Notes: generated by a model from the sequence alone, not told the origin. Shown: positions 22,950-35,219, counted from the stretch's first letter. The stretch is 64,000 bases of DNA from Paraspadella gotoi (GCA_051294375.1 CM119267.1:6658367-6722366); one strand, 5' to 3'. Translations and numbers: made by a program.

Positions 22950-24400
22950 TTATCCACACAGATGCGAACCCGCCTCGGCGTCTGTCCACTTATTTTCGAG
23001 ACGGCGTTCGTCCCGAGCGACCGTCGTGCGTGCGACAGAGTGTGCGCGCAACTGCGACGTCGCTTTGGGACCCGGGAGGCAGTCATCCGATTGAATGAGT
23101 ACGTGTAGTTGTCTACCTGAAAGCAAGGAGGGATTTAAATTGGAAAAAAAATCGTTTTTTAAAACTTATAAATGCACTTATAAACAAACGTATTAATTAA
23201 AAATTCGGCCTTTTTTTTTACCAAACCGCCTCATTTAATCTGAAATTCAGATTAAAATTGTTTTTTAGTTTAAGGGTTTGATTAGGTTAGATAAGGTAAG
23301 AGGTTTGGGATTAGGGATAGGGTTAAGTTTGGTAACAAAATAGGTTTGAATATTATGTTTGAAATTAAGTTCAGGGATTAATGAACGCAAATGGGGCGCT
23401 TTTGGAAATGAGTGCCGTTATTCGAAAATTTGGTTTTTCTAGACATCGGGCTGGATCTCGAGACCTCTGCGGGGTTGAAGGCAAAGCAATTTGTTCAAAC
23501 GTCTCTACAAAATCAAATTTAAGCCCGGGTGTAAAGAGGGTATAGGACTTTTTGTTAATATATCGTGTAACAATTTAATTTCAGCATAGAAACAAAAGTG
23601 TTTTGGTTCACTCAAGGTTTTCTTTTCAAGGTCTTTCAAGCCTCTGAGCTCGCAGCGTCCGCATCAGCTTTCTTGTCTTCGTGTCTCAGCGCCTCAGAGG
23701 TTCGCTTTTTTATTCGAGACTGTTTTTCAGTTGCGCAAACAAATGCGATCACGTGATGAAACAGTTATTTTAGTTGATACTTTAAAGATAAGTGATTAAC
23801 TACGAATGTGATGCTTGTTGTGAAACACCTTGAACCTCCGAAATCCTATTTGTTATTTTTTCCCCTTTAATCATCAATTTTTGATAATTCTTTAGAAATT
23901 TTGAAGGGTCAAAGAAAGTTGCATTTGAATGGGTTAAGGTCGATATTTAAAATTATTATTATAATTTTTTTAAATTTGGAAAAATTAAACTCTATAGTAT
24001 ATAATATATATTACCTTCCACCTCTAACGAGGCGTCCCCTCCACTTTTATCGCCGCCACTGTTTCGTTTCCGGTTTAAATTTTCGCGTTTAATTAACGAC
24101 CAAATTCGAAAAGATTTTTTCTCTCTTTTTAATTTCGTCCTTTAAAATATGCAAAAGGAAAAAGGGAGGACAATATTACTCTGGGGAATAATGACTCAAC
24201 GAAAGTTGAAAAGGGGATTCAAAGTCATTTTGGGGATGTCGCTTTCTGAAATCAGGGTCATTGGTCAATGGTCACACCCAATTTTTGAGAGTCACAATAA
24301 AAAAAAATGGAGTAGATATCAAAGCCGCCACCGCCCTCGTAGCCGCGCTTTACTCTTCCGGAAAGAAAAAGGCGAGAATAGAGAGCATTCCAGAGTTTAG
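22950..24400. other. No gene seen
   Basis: Ordinary AT-rich DNA with a short stretch of GGTTAGG/TTAGGG-like words near 23280-23340 that is too short and irregular to be telomeric. Open frames are short and featureless. Confidence 0.5.
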
Positions 24401-24423
24401 TGCTTCAGATAAGATACGCGTAC

Positions 24424-24431
24424 AGAGAGAG

Positions 24432-24464
<33 letters not shown>

Positions 24465-24485
24465 AGGAGAGAGAGAGAGAGAGAG
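24424..24485. repeat. (GA)n microsatellite
   Basis: GA run with single-base interruptions. Confidence 0.9.
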
Positions 24486-24489
24486 ACCG

Positions 24490-25800
24490 AGACCCATAGC
24501 GCGCGGGCGAGCGATTCCATTTTTTCCCCGCCCATCGTCCGACGGAAACCTTGATTCTTTCCCGTCTGCTAAACTGGCCCACGCGAAAAATAGAAGGGTG
24601 GGGGGGGGTGATTGGGGGGGGAGAAGAATAAGAGTAACGACGGCAGTAGTGGCCTTCGAGAGCTGGTAGAATGGGTTTGTTAAGAGGATTGATAAAGAAA
24701 GAGCGCAGTGGTGTGTAACGGGGGCGAATGGAGATCGTATCGAAAATTGGGCTAGGGACATGACAAATAAAATTTATTTGTATTTCCATTGATGGTATTC
24801 TAAATGGTGTTATATGTTATATAGTATAATATAAATAGTCGATATTTAGACATACTTTTAGCATACGGCATGCATTTTCTGAGAGAAGCGTGGCTCTAAA
24901 ATCGACATCGAATTGTAAAGATGGCGAACGATTTGGCGAATCATCAGGCGGCCTCGACTTCCCCGCCTTCTTTTCTTCGCCAATTATTTCGACTGGATCG
25001 TTAGGGCGGGAAAAATCTCGTCAAAGATCAGCAAGGTCGGTGGCCTTTGAGCTGGTGAGTTTTAAGTTTTACGAGCTTAGTGTTAAAACTAGACCGTTGT
25101 GTTGGGAGCTCCACGTTGAAGTTAGACAGTTGAGTGTTGAGAGCTGCATGTTAAGTTTTGAGTGTGGAGTGTAAGGAGTCGAGTTTTCTTCATTTCCATC
25201 CTATTTTTGTGCCAGGCAGTTTTTAAGTCAAATTAATTCATTAGTGAATAGTGATATACAAGACTGCATAAGCTTAAGGACCTGAGATTTAAACCGATGT
25301 CCATAGATAAGCGACAATCAAGATTAAATGGGGGAAAATAAATCCATTTTGGATTTAAATCCGATTGGCTTCACATTGGCAAGTGGCAAAAATTGTAAGA
25401 AAAGTGCCCTGTGGTCTGAATTTAGTTAGGATTCTAACTGGAAAGGAGGATGAGAATTCTATACCAATTCAGAGACGCAAGTCTTAACGTAAGTCTGAAA
25501 AAGAATTAAATTATGCAAAATCATAACAAAACGTTTTGTCAGCAACAGGTCAAAAATTTTAATCTTTTTGTTAATCAATCCTTTGGTTACAAAAAAAAAA
25601 CACGAAAATTAAAACTAAAACTGATATTGTATTGTATTTTTTTGCGCGAAAGTTGAACGAAATCCTGCAGCAGTCCGTCGGCAACCGAGGGTCGCTCGTA
25701 ATCGCCCGCCCCTGACTCATTAGCCTTTCTTCTACTCACTCGTTCGGCCCGACCTTGGATCGCGGGAGGCGGTTAACCCATTTCATCCACGCTTGTCTCT
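24490..25800. other. No gene seen
   Basis: Mixed-composition DNA. A G-run block lies at 24597-24625. No frame has recognisable similarity. Confidence 0.5.
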
Positions 25801-25819
25801 TAATAGTAAATATGTGTTT

Positions 25820-25880
25820 GTGTGAGAGAGAGATAGAGAGAGATAGAAAGAGATAGAAAGAGAGAGATAGAGAGAGAGGA
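25820..25880. repeat. GAGATAGA-type microsatellite
   Basis: Alternating GAGA and GATA words over about 60 bp. Confidence 0.8.
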
Positions 25881-25899
25881 AAGGATATTACGTACCTTC

Positions 25900-26720
25900 T
25901 CCTTTCGGCCGTAGCTTCTGTGATCGTATCTTCGTATCTTTACTTCCGGAACCGTTGTCTTCTTCGTCATCGTCGTCGTGGTCGTCGTCGACTCTGTGTA
26001 TATTCGCTTCGGCATCACCGCCTGGGGAGAAAGAAGAGTCATTAACTCGGAGGTGCGATTCTTCCGCCGCCAGCGTCGCCGCCGCCGCCAGCTCCGCCCC
26101 CAACTTCCGCCGCTATTTATCCCACTTTCGTTCCTGCTGCCGCCGCAAACGCCATCTTCCGATTCTCGGTCCCGCGCCGTCTCCGATCGCCTCGTTGCCT
26201 CGTCCATCGACTCCCCTCGACATCGATCTTCCGACTGTCAACATTCGTACTTGGCCGATTCCGATTTCTCAAGTCTTCCACTTTCTACGCCGCCTCGACC
26301 GCTTCAGCGGCCGCCGCCGCCGCCGCTGTCGTTCATGCGTTTTCCGTGATTTTCTTCGGTTCTTCAATTTTTTCTCTTTTGTTATCTTCTTCCTTTTTAC
26401 CTTCTCTAAACGCTTTCTATACGTCCCACTATCTTACACGTCAACGTTTCTTCTTTCTTTGGCTGTATGACGACGACGATGACGACGACGGCGACGACGA
26501 CGGCAATGAGGACAACGACGACGGCGACGACGCAGACTACGACGACGACTACGACGACAACGACGACGACGGGACGTGTTTTGATTGATTGCTTCGACCT
26601 CAACGTCGCCGTCGGTGACGAAGCCGCTTCCGCCGCCTCCGCCGCGGCCGCTGTCGTCGTCTTCGCTGCCGCCATCTACGGTCCCACCAGAGCCATTGCC
26701 GACGTCATTGCGATCCAACT
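25900..26720. other. CpG-rich block with (GAC)n array
   Basis: CpG-rich sequence with GCC/CGC runs (26060-26330) and a GAC/ACG trinucleotide array at about 26467-26575. Frames of 89-171 residues are open on both strands at once, as expected for repeat- and GC-driven openness. A 5' exon cannot be excluded, but none can be defined. Confidence 0.35.
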
Positions 26721-27082
26721 ATTTTACCATCAACCGCGTCTGGCAATCCTTGATGCAAACTCTTTTTAAACTTTCTGTTTTTTTTTTTAAGGACAAAGCC
26801 TCTCTAATCGCTACCAATTCATGCCATAGCAGTGTAGATTGTAGAAGGTGTACGCAATGCTCGACTACATGTGTACGTACACTGTTCATAGCGCTGTATT
26901 TGGTTGGTGTTATCTTCCAGTTTCAGGCCCCGCGGCCAAATATTTTATAAGAAACTAGACTCGCGTCACGGAAAGTTGCCTGGAGGTATAAACGCGCCAA
27001 TTAAAAAATGATACGACCCCGGAACGATTAACGTCTGAAACTTTTTAAAACGAGGCTAATTGAGCGAGCTCACCGGCGAAAG

Positions 27083-27350
27083 TGTAAACAAAAAACCTGT
27101 TAATAATCGAGAACGAACTTACAAACAAACTCGGCGTGACGACGAATGAAACTGTAAACAAGAATTGTGACTTGTGTAAGACTTGTAAAAATCGACAGTT
27201 CGTTTACAACCTAGATTATCAACAGGATTGTAAACAACCTAGTCTTTAAACAATAGAGGCAGTAAACTAACTTGCCCGTAAATAATAGAGTCTGTAAGCA
27301 AACGAGACTTTAAACTAACGAGACCGTAAATAATCGGGATTGTAAACAAT
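27083..27350 (+). repeat. Degenerate tandem repeat with forkhead-like GTAAACAA motifs
   Basis: About a dozen copies of GTAAACAA or close variants (GTAAATAA, TTAAACAA, GTAAACTA) occur at roughly 10-40-base spacing, usually after ACGAGACT-like words. The core matches the RYAAAYA consensus of forkhead (FOX) transcription factors. It may be an old minisatellite, an enhancer, or both. Confidence 0.6.
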
Positions 27351-27359
27351 GCGTTGGAA

Positions 27360-28560
27360 ATCATCTTCCGTTCAATGACGCGTTAGATATGAAACATTTA
27401 CTCTTCGCGATCGCCGCGACTCATGGATGATGCTGCGTCGAACTGACGCTGCTCTGTCGCGGCGGCGTGCTGACGCTGCTGCAACGCACTATGACTCACT
27501 GGCGCGGCAGTGACATACTGGCGTTGTCGGTGTCGAAGAGACAATCATGCCGAAGGTCTAACAAGTAGCTTATAAGCGAAGATCGAACAATTTCTCAATC
27601 AATATTGTTGAAGCGAGATTTATTGACAATGGCAGCGTTTTCGACTCACAAGCACAGTTAGACTGTTAGACTGTTAGTACAACAATCTCCTAATGTTGGA
27701 AAAACGACTGTGTCACGCTTCTGAGCGACAACGCCACGGACGGCACTCAAGCAACAGACGCCAACAGTTATGACGCGGTGAGCGAAGACCGCGAAGGCTA
27801 AACGATTCGTCGTACAAAAGAAGCGACATCTATGATGAAGTCAGAAATGAATTTATTTCTTTTGTTTTCATCGATTTAAAAAAAAACGATTATTTATTCA
27901 AAAGTTTTCCGAGCCGTGATCGTCGTTAATGAGAGCGAGTGGGATGGGGTGGGACCGGGTTGGTATTGGGTTCTGGTTTTAACATAGAAGGGAGGGTGAG
28001 GGCCGAGGATTAAGTGTGAGAAAGGGAGGGACGGAGAATGAATAAGAGAGAGAATGGAAGGGGCGGCTTTCCAAACTACAAAAGCAAAGAGCTTGAGAGA
28101 GAAAGAAAGAACAGACCGACATGCAAAGTTTGAAAAAGCGGTTCTGATGCATAATCGAACGCTTGTCAGGCATGAAACGAATTATTTTATTCGATATTTA
28201 AAAAAAAAATGAATTAAAAAAAGTTAGCGCCCATAGAGTTGTTTAAACGATGGGTAAAACGAAATGATTAATGTACAAGTTACTGTTACGCGAGCAGGTC
28301 TTGCGCTTTTTTTAACATTGGTTTAACAACTTCCTGGTCTTCTCTAAATCACCTCATGGATTTGTACCTCTGTAAATCCGTATCCCCACCTCGCACCCTT
28401 TTCCCTACAGTGGGTGGCCACAAATTTGGCTGGAACATAATCCATGTTTTCATGTTTCAAAATTTCTTATCCCGAAGAAGGAGAGGGAGAGAGAGATAGA
28501 TAGAGATAGAGACAAGGAAACACTAGAAATATAGGGAAGAAGTTCATCTTGAAATCCTAA
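27360..28560. other. No gene seen
   Basis: GCTGACGCTGCTG-type short repeats lie at 27420-27550. The rest is mixed DNA without a convincing frame. Confidence 0.5.
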
Positions 28561-28589
28561 GGAAAAAAAAAGAAATCATCCTTTTTCAT

Positions 28590-28591
28590 GA

Positions 28592-28625
<34 letters not shown>

Positions 28626-28627
28626 CG

Positions 28628-28683
<56 letters not shown>
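28590..28683. repeat. (CT)n microsatellite
   Basis: CT tract with a few interruptions. Confidence 0.9.
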
Positions 28684-29079
28684 AGTAACGGCGGGACATT
28701 TCCTTTTCTTGGTCGCCTTCATGAAAATATTTTATTCTGTCAGAACCTGAATTTCTGAGTTCAGATTTTCAGCCAACTGTTTTTTTTTTCTTTTTTTTTT
28801 TCAAAGATGACTTAATTTGGCATTTTTTTAACAACTCAATTAATATTTTTTAAATATAAAATTTGTCGACCGCGAAAAGATGACGCAATACCCAACGCTT
28901 ACGAAATCTGGCCTACGCCATTTAATCAAATTCCAACATACGTACATGTAAATAAAAATGTAATAAAAAACTAATTTTTTTCAGTCAACGACTAAATTCA
29001 AATTCGATTAATACAGTAGGCTCCTTAAATTTAAAGCTTTCCCCTCTGGGTTATGCACTCTTTTGTATTCAACAGTTGT

Positions 29080-29360
29080 GGAGAAAAAAAAACAGAAAGA
29101 GAGCGTTGGAGAGAAAAGGAAAGATAGTAAGAGGGTGACAGATAGAGAGAAAGAAAGGGAGAAAGAAAGAAAGGAAGAGAGAGAGAAACCCACCAAAGCC
29201 GACCACTGAATACATGAATAATTTGCATAATTCAGCAGAAACAAAAGCTGAAAAAGACTGGAAAGGTTGCAAATTTGATGTCCTCAGAGAGAGGGAGAAC
29301 GAGAGAGGAAGATTGGAAACTAGGGAGAGAGAGAGAGAGTGAGAGAGAGAGAGGTATATG
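29080..29360. repeat. GA/GAAA-rich tracts
   Basis: Purine-rich tract at 29080-29190 and (GA)n at about 29280-29355. The minus-strand frames through them are Ser/Leu/Phe low complexity. Confidence 0.7.
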
Positions 29361-29549
29361 CAACAAAAGAGGAGAAAAAGAATTATTATTTTAGTGAGCA
29401 CAGTTGAAATTTTTCCTTCAAACTAGTATGCTTATTTAATTTTTTAGTTTCTATGTACTAAACATCGACTTAGCATACTTTGTTTTATTTTCTTGCATTA
29501 GATCCAGTAATAGGTGGAAAAAGCTACGATTTATTAGGGCTGTTAATAC

Positions 29550-29827
29550 TCTCTCTCGCTCTCTCTCTCTCTCCCTCTCTCTTTCTGATGGATCCATAAA
29601 CTCGAGATGAAATGGAACGAAGAAAAAGTAAAGGGAGAGAACTAGCTCGGGTGCTTGAGAGAGAGAGAGAGAGAGAGAGAGAATAGAGGAGAATGAGCGA
29701 GGAGAGAAAAATAACCCACATAGAGGAAAATATCATTAAGGAAATCTTCCGAACCCAAATTTATGCTCGACGGAAATGATGATTTATTGTAAAATATTTT
29801 TTGTCGGGTCTCTGCTATTTTTTTCCA

Positions 29828-29858
<31 letters not shown>

Positions 29859-29863
29859 TCTCT

Positions 29864-29938
<75 letters not shown>
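29550..29938. repeat. Facing CT, GA, CT tracts
   Basis: CT at 29550-29585, GA at about 29657-29682 and a long CT run at 29827-29938. The opposite polarity of neighbouring tracts allows hairpin formation. Confidence 0.85.
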
Positions 29939-29939
<1 letters not shown>

Positions 29940-30385
29940 CAGCCACACCCATTCACTTGGCCGCCTCCATTCCGCTTCCACATCAACTGAAATGGATTCC
30001 ATTTAAAGTTTTTCTCAATACATTTAAATCGTGGAATTATCTTTAATTTACGTCTTTTTTTCTTTCTCTTCGTATCTCTAATCAAATATTGATTGGGCGC
30101 CCTGTTTTAAACTTTCGTCAATCCTAGTGAATATTGTTAAGGTTGACAACAATGTTTTAAACTTTCTTCTGTTTCTTAATCTTATTTTCAGGTTTCTTAT
30201 TGACTTCAAATCAGATCTTTACATAATACATACAGACATCCAGATATGTTTTCTTCTTCAAATCGCTCTTGATTTCATTTCTCTTCCCTCAGAGGGTAAT
30301 TACTTCAAGGGATATTTTTAATCACAAAACTGCAGCTGTATAAATATTCGCCGACTTTTCGTTGCCGATATCTAATGTCCGACTA
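29940..30385. other. No gene seen
   Basis: AT-rich DNA with one featureless 64-residue frame. Confidence 0.5.
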
Positions 30386-30389
30386 AAGT

Positions 30390-30580
30390 ATCCACTATCC
30401 ACTATCCACTATCCACTATCCACTATCCATCCTTGAATTTGAGTATCAAATTGAGTAACATATTCAAATGATATTTATCATATCATATATATGTTCATCA
30501 TCATTAAAAGTAAATACGATATACTTATATTAATATAATAATATATATATATATAATATATAATATATAATAATAATTGG
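30390..30580. repeat. 7-bp TATCCAC repeat and (TA)n
   Basis: About six copies of TATCCAC at 30390-30428, then a TA/AATA-rich tract at 30530-30580. Confidence 0.85.
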
Positions 30581-30599
30581 TCCCCCTAATTCAGACAAA

Positions 30600-31440
30600 A
30601 CATATGCACGACTTATGTACGTAGTTTGTCTGCGCGTGATGATGCATTTTTGTTCTTCACTTTTAAAATTTTCTTTTTTAATTTACTTTAACTTGATTAA
30701 AAGAAATCTTTTCATTCCAGATTTTGTCCCGGCTAAAACCTCAAAATCAAAATCGCCTTATTTTCCAGTTTCAAACTCACCTCATTCCTAAATCTCCGCC
30801 GACCCAAAGACCTTACCTCTTTTCCTCACCCTTTCACCCCTCCCTCGTCTCCTTCTCCTATTTTCGGAACTTTGATAAACAAAAATTGATTATCGCTGCT
30901 CTCCAGAAACTCCGTTGATGAGGGTTAAAAAGGAAAAAAAAGAGCAGAATTTCGGAAGCCGCACTAGCACGCCCCCCTGCCCGACCGCCGGCTCGTCCCT
31001 TTTCGCACTACCCAAACTCCACGCCATCTGGTCTTAAACCATCGTCATCTCATCCAAACTTGTCACCGACTTTGCCACGCCCACGTCGACGCCCACGCGG
31101 CCGACGTCACCCGAAACCCGTCGCCTTCGTCGCCGTCGTCGTCGTCGAATCCTGACGTCATCCGAGTCACCTCGATGCAGGAGTGGAGATTCACGTAATT
31201 GTGCTCTTTTTTTTCTGTCACAAAAGTATGTATTGTGGCAGTAACCACAGTATCTTCTTTTAAGGTTTTTAACTTATATGCGAAATTGATTTACGTAAAA
31301 TTCAAAGCTATTCTGTGTTAGGACTTAAATTGTGGTCTTATTTAAAAAAAAAAAAAAAAATTCTATGAGATTTTCTCGGCCCGCCTCAGAGCCCCGGGCT
31401 CTTCGTCTTTGTGGAGGGAATCTTCACTCTCAACTGTCTG
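30600..31440. other. No gene seen
   Basis: AT-rich DNA changing to a GC-richer stretch (30960-31160) with a CGTCGTCG run near 31125-31147. No recognisable product. Confidence 0.45.
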
Positions 31441-31447
31441 CCCCTCT

Positions 31448-31497
31448 ACACTCTACAGTCTACACTCTACACTCTACACTCTACACTCTACACTCCC
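31448..31497. repeat. 7-bp CTCTACA repeat, about 7 copies
   Basis: Tandem CTCTACA with one variant unit (AGTCTACA). Confidence 0.9.
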
Positions 31498-31763
31498 CTG
31501 CTTGGGGCAGTTGTAATGGATGGCAGATAACGAGTGAGAAAATGTTCTGCTTGTGTGACGCTTCACCGATCTTAACAATTACAAACCTTTCTCCGACACT
31601 ATTTAAAAACATCAATTCAAACTCATCTTCTTCTCTCTCGATTCGTAATCTCTAACTTTGTCCGCCTTTTCCTTCCCGCTAATTAATCAAACGCGTTTCT
31701 CAATACTATCTTCCACATTCCAGCAGCAATTTCTCATCCTCCTTTTTTTCCCTTTCATCTTCG

Positions 31764-31925
31764 ATCTCCCTCCATTACCACTTTCGATTACCATTACCAT
31801 TACCATTACCATTACCTCAATTACCACATTCTCTTTTGATCTCCCTCCATTACCACTTTCGATTACCATTACCATTACCTCAATTACTACATTCTCTTTC
31901 GATCTACCTCCATTACCACTTTCCC
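31764..31925. repeat. Nested minisatellite (ATTACC hexamers inside a longer unit)
   Basis: Two full units and one partial unit start with GATCTCCCTCCATTACC. They contain a run of ATTACC hexamers whose number differs by two between units. All lengths are multiples of three. The three single-base differences between units fall at third codon positions of one frame. That frame (open about 31658-32074, ending in a Pro/Ser-rich tail) has no ATG, so an exon is possible but unproven. The opposite strand is also open in phase. Confidence 0.75.
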
Positions 31926-32302
31926 TACCACCTCTTCCACAACTCTCCCCCCCCACCCGCCGTCCCTTCCACAACCCGCCGACTTCTCCAGAGGACTCTT
32001 CCAACGCGCCGACGTCGGCGCTCACCGGGGATTCCCAACTCCCTCTTCCCGATTATCCCGTCGATTCGACTTAGCGGTGACGCCTTTCTTGGGGATTTTG
32101 CTCGAAGGTTGCGAAGGGGGGGGGATGGGGGAAGAGAGCCGGGAGAGCAGGTTGGAGAGAAGAGAGTAAAAAAAAATTGGTTAATGAGAGTTGAGAGGAT
32201 TAAAAAAGGAAGAAGGGAGATGGAGTTTATAAAGATGGTGGTAAGTAGTCGAAGTGGAAAAAAAGGAGGGAAAAAGCCAAGAGTTAAGCGTCAAAAAAGA
32301 GA

Positions 32303-32412
32303 GGATGAGAGAAGTGTTTAAAAAAGAGAGGATTCGAGAAGTGTTTAAAAAAGAGAGGATTAGAGAAGTGTTTAAAAAAGAGAGGATTAGAGAAGTGTTT
32401 AAAAAGGAAATT
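32303..32412 (+). repeat. 27-bp minisatellite, about 4 copies
   Basis: Unit GTGTTTAAAAAAGAGAGGAT plus TAGAGAA. It reads as a nine-residue charged repeat (VFKKERIRE). No start codon or homology supports a protein. Confidence 0.85.
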
Positions 32413-32871
32413 AAGGAAATGAAGGAAAAGCGGATTTAGTAGAGAGAGAAAAAGGAGGACAGGTTGAAAAAAAAAAATTCATTGAAAATAAAAGGGATCT
32501 AATGAGAAGAATTCAAATTGGCAATATTTATCATTAAGCCAAAATAAATTTCTCCTCGGTTACAATCCAGATCGATTTGAAAAGTTAAGTTTCTTATCGT
32601 CTTAACTGTCAAATCGTTTCTTTTATTTCAGAAAAATTCTTGAAAAAACAACTTATCTCTCTTCCTCTACGACTTTCCGTCCCTCGCTACTTCGCTTGCT
32701 CTCTCTCTTCATCTTTCTCTCCTCTCGTCCTCTCCATCTCCTTGTCTCTCTCTCCTCTCTCTCCTCTTCTTATTCCACTCTTTTCTCTAGCACGGTGATG
32801 CGAAAGGAAGGATACTATTGGAAATGGATAAACTAAAGGAGGATTCGAGTAATATATAGAAATAAAAAAAG

Positions 32872-32932
<61 letters not shown>

Positions 32933-33029
32933 AGAAGAGAGAGAAGAGAGAGAGAGCGAACGCGAACGAGATCCCGGGCGAGAAAGAGCAAGAAAGTAAA
33001 GAGAGAAAGAGAGAGAGAGAGAGAGAGAG

Positions 33030-33073
<44 letters not shown>
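32872..33073. repeat. (GA)n microsatellite cluster
   Basis: Two GA tracts are separated by a short GC-richer segment (GAACGCGAACGAG). Confidence 0.9.
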
Positions 33074-33337
33074 AAAAAAAAGTAGCGGTTTTCTACTTAG
33101 AATGGAAAGGCGGTCTCTTCCACCTCATCCCTGGGCATTTTCTTTCGGGTTTAGCCGCCGAATTTCCTCTAATTTGGTTAGGAAAGACTTTTTCTCGCTC
33201 CCCCCCTTTTTTTCTCCTTTTTTCTCCCTTTTTTCTCCCTTTTTTTCTCTTTTCCTTATTTTCCTTCAGTTTTTTTTTTGCCTTCGATTTTCCTCTCGTG
33301 TTTTCTTCAATCCCGTTTCTTTCTTTTTTCTTTCCTT

Positions 33338-33376
33338 CTTCCTCCTCCTCCTCCTCCTCCTCCTCCTCCTCCTCCT
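33338..33376. repeat. (CCT)n trinucleotide repeat
   Basis: About 12 perfect CCT units. Confidence 0.9.
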
Positions 33377-33845
33377 TTTGACCCTTGTTTAGACACTCCG
33401 CTCCTGGTTATCACTCAATGTTTCCTCTTTCTCCAGTAGAGATAAGAAGAAAGGAAAGAGAGAAAAAGAGATAAAAAATAACTCGTTAATTCAGTTTCTC
33501 TTTCCTATGTTTAATACTTTAATAGTATAATTTTTTTATTCCTGATTGATTATGAAAGCTTTAAACTTTTGCGGAAAGTTATCTTGATTTTTCTTGATTA
33601 TTTTACTGTTCACCTTCACAAGCCAACGTCAGAGAGTCAGCTTTCGTTATTCGTCGAGAGAGACAGACAGACAGATATATTTCTTATATTCTATATTTAA
33701 ATCCTTAACAAGGACATAGACTATGTCATTGTAACGGATTCGTCTCGACAAAGATTTTTGAGAAAGATCCCTGGATCCGGCTGCCAAATTCTCACAGCTT
33801 ATTTTTCGTCCTTATTGATTATTTGTAATCATTTACTAACTTGTC

Positions 33846-34021
33846 CATTCATTCATTCATTCATTCATTCATTCATTCATTCATTCATTCATTCATTCAT
33901 TCATTCATTCATTCATTCATTCATTCACTCATTCATTCATTCATTCATTCATTCATTCACTCATTCATTCATTCATTCATTCATTCATTCATTCATTCAT
34001 TCATTCATTCATTCATTCATT
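33846..34021. repeat. (CATT)n tetranucleotide array, about 176 bp
   Basis: About 44 ATTC/CATT units with two CACT variants (near 33927 and 33959). The open frame FIHS-FIHS is created by the repeat. Confidence 0.95.
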
Positions 34022-34147
34022 GAATTACATTTGAGATTAGCGAATGAAGATTTCCCACCGATTGACGAATGCTCCCGTTCACTTATTGTTATTCATTTAT
34101 TCACCGTTTGCTGCGATGTCAGGATTGACACATCGCCTTGCTTTTAA

Positions 34148-34167
34148 CGCCGCCGCCGCCGCCGCCT

Positions 34168-34198
<31 letters not shown>
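34148..34198. repeat. (GCC)n trinucleotide repeat
   Basis: About 16 CGC/GCC units with one TCC interruption. Confidence 0.9.
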
Positions 34199-34269
34199 AG
34201 CTAACGACCCCGCGGCCTCGTAACGACGGTCAAAATCGTCACTTAACCTTCGTCGATATCAAAATAAGG

Positions 34270-34318
34270 TGACATTTTGTCATTAATGAAATGATAACTT
34301 CATTAATGACATCTTGTC
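34270..34318. other. Short inverted repeat (TTCATTAATGACA stem)
   Basis: TGTCATTAATGAA and TTCATTAATGACA form a 13-bp stem around an 8-base loop. Flanking TGACA/TGTCA words extend the symmetry. Confidence 0.6.
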
Positions 34319-34613
34319 ATACGTAGTCGCGATTCAAGCGTCGTTAAATCCGAAATTAACGCGTAAAAGTCGCTCGTTACATTCGCGGAGGAGCCTAATA
34401 TCCGGGATGCGGGTGGGACTGGATGGGTACTATCCAGTATCCACCCATACTATCCGCCCTGGATAGGCGATCCCTTCGCTCTCGACCGCTCTCTTGACCG
34501 CTTCTTCCTCGATCGCATCTCGACCACCTTTCGCTTCTCCTCTCCTCTTCGCTTCCATTGATTTGAGTTCAGAAAAGGCGAATCTTAATTTTGCAGAAAG
34601 AGGATTTCGCGTT

Positions 34614-34614
<1 letters not shown>

Positions 34615-34669
<55 letters not shown>

Positions 34670-35030
34670 CTCGTCGTCGTCGTCGTCGTCGTCATCAAAG
34701 TTGCAAAGTGGAAGAACTTAACTTCACTGCTGCCTTCTATTCTATCCTATTCTATTCTATTTTGTTCTATTCTATTCTATTCTACTCTATTCTATACTTT
34801 TTTATTCTATTTTATTCCATTTTATTGTATTCTATTCTATTCTATTCTACTCTATTCTACTCTATTCCATTCTATTGTACTCCTTACTATTCTATTCTAA
34901 TTTATTCTATTCTATTCTTTTCTGATCTTTTCATTATATTCGGTTCTACTTTATTCATTTTATGTTTTTCTATTCTATTCTATTTCATTCTTTTCTTATA
35001 TATTAAATTCTAATTCATTCTATTCTATTT
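34615..35030. repeat. (CGT)n array then (TATTC)n array
   Basis: A CGT array (34615-34693, one CTC interruption) is followed by a roughly 290-bp degenerate TATTC pentanucleotide array (34737-35030). Confidence 0.9.
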
Positions 35031-35219
35031 TGTTACAGTCTAGGTTCTATTCCACTACTCATACTTCTCACCAGTATAAAATTACAGTATATCTTATCAT
35101 GACTTCTATACAGGTTTACAATGACTCTGAGTAATGCGATAAGAAAAGATGAGAAATTCCGGGAGAGGTCAAATTCAGAATTCGCCGGAGGTGAGGTCCG
35201 TGGGATGTTCCAATTGTTC

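Noticed and set aside
23280-23340. Interstitial telomeric repeats (TTAGGG/TTAGG-like)
   Set aside because: Only two or three imperfect words with no regular period.
25955-26760. Overlapping 100-171-codon frames on both strands
   Set aside because: Explained by high GC and GAC repeats; no domain, and no single favoured frame.
33846-34021. CRISPR-like array
   Set aside because: There are no spacers; it is a simple tetranucleotide microsatellite.
33841-34147. FIHS-repeat protein
   Set aside because: Created by the (CATT)n array; every frame of a four-base repeat without a stop is open.
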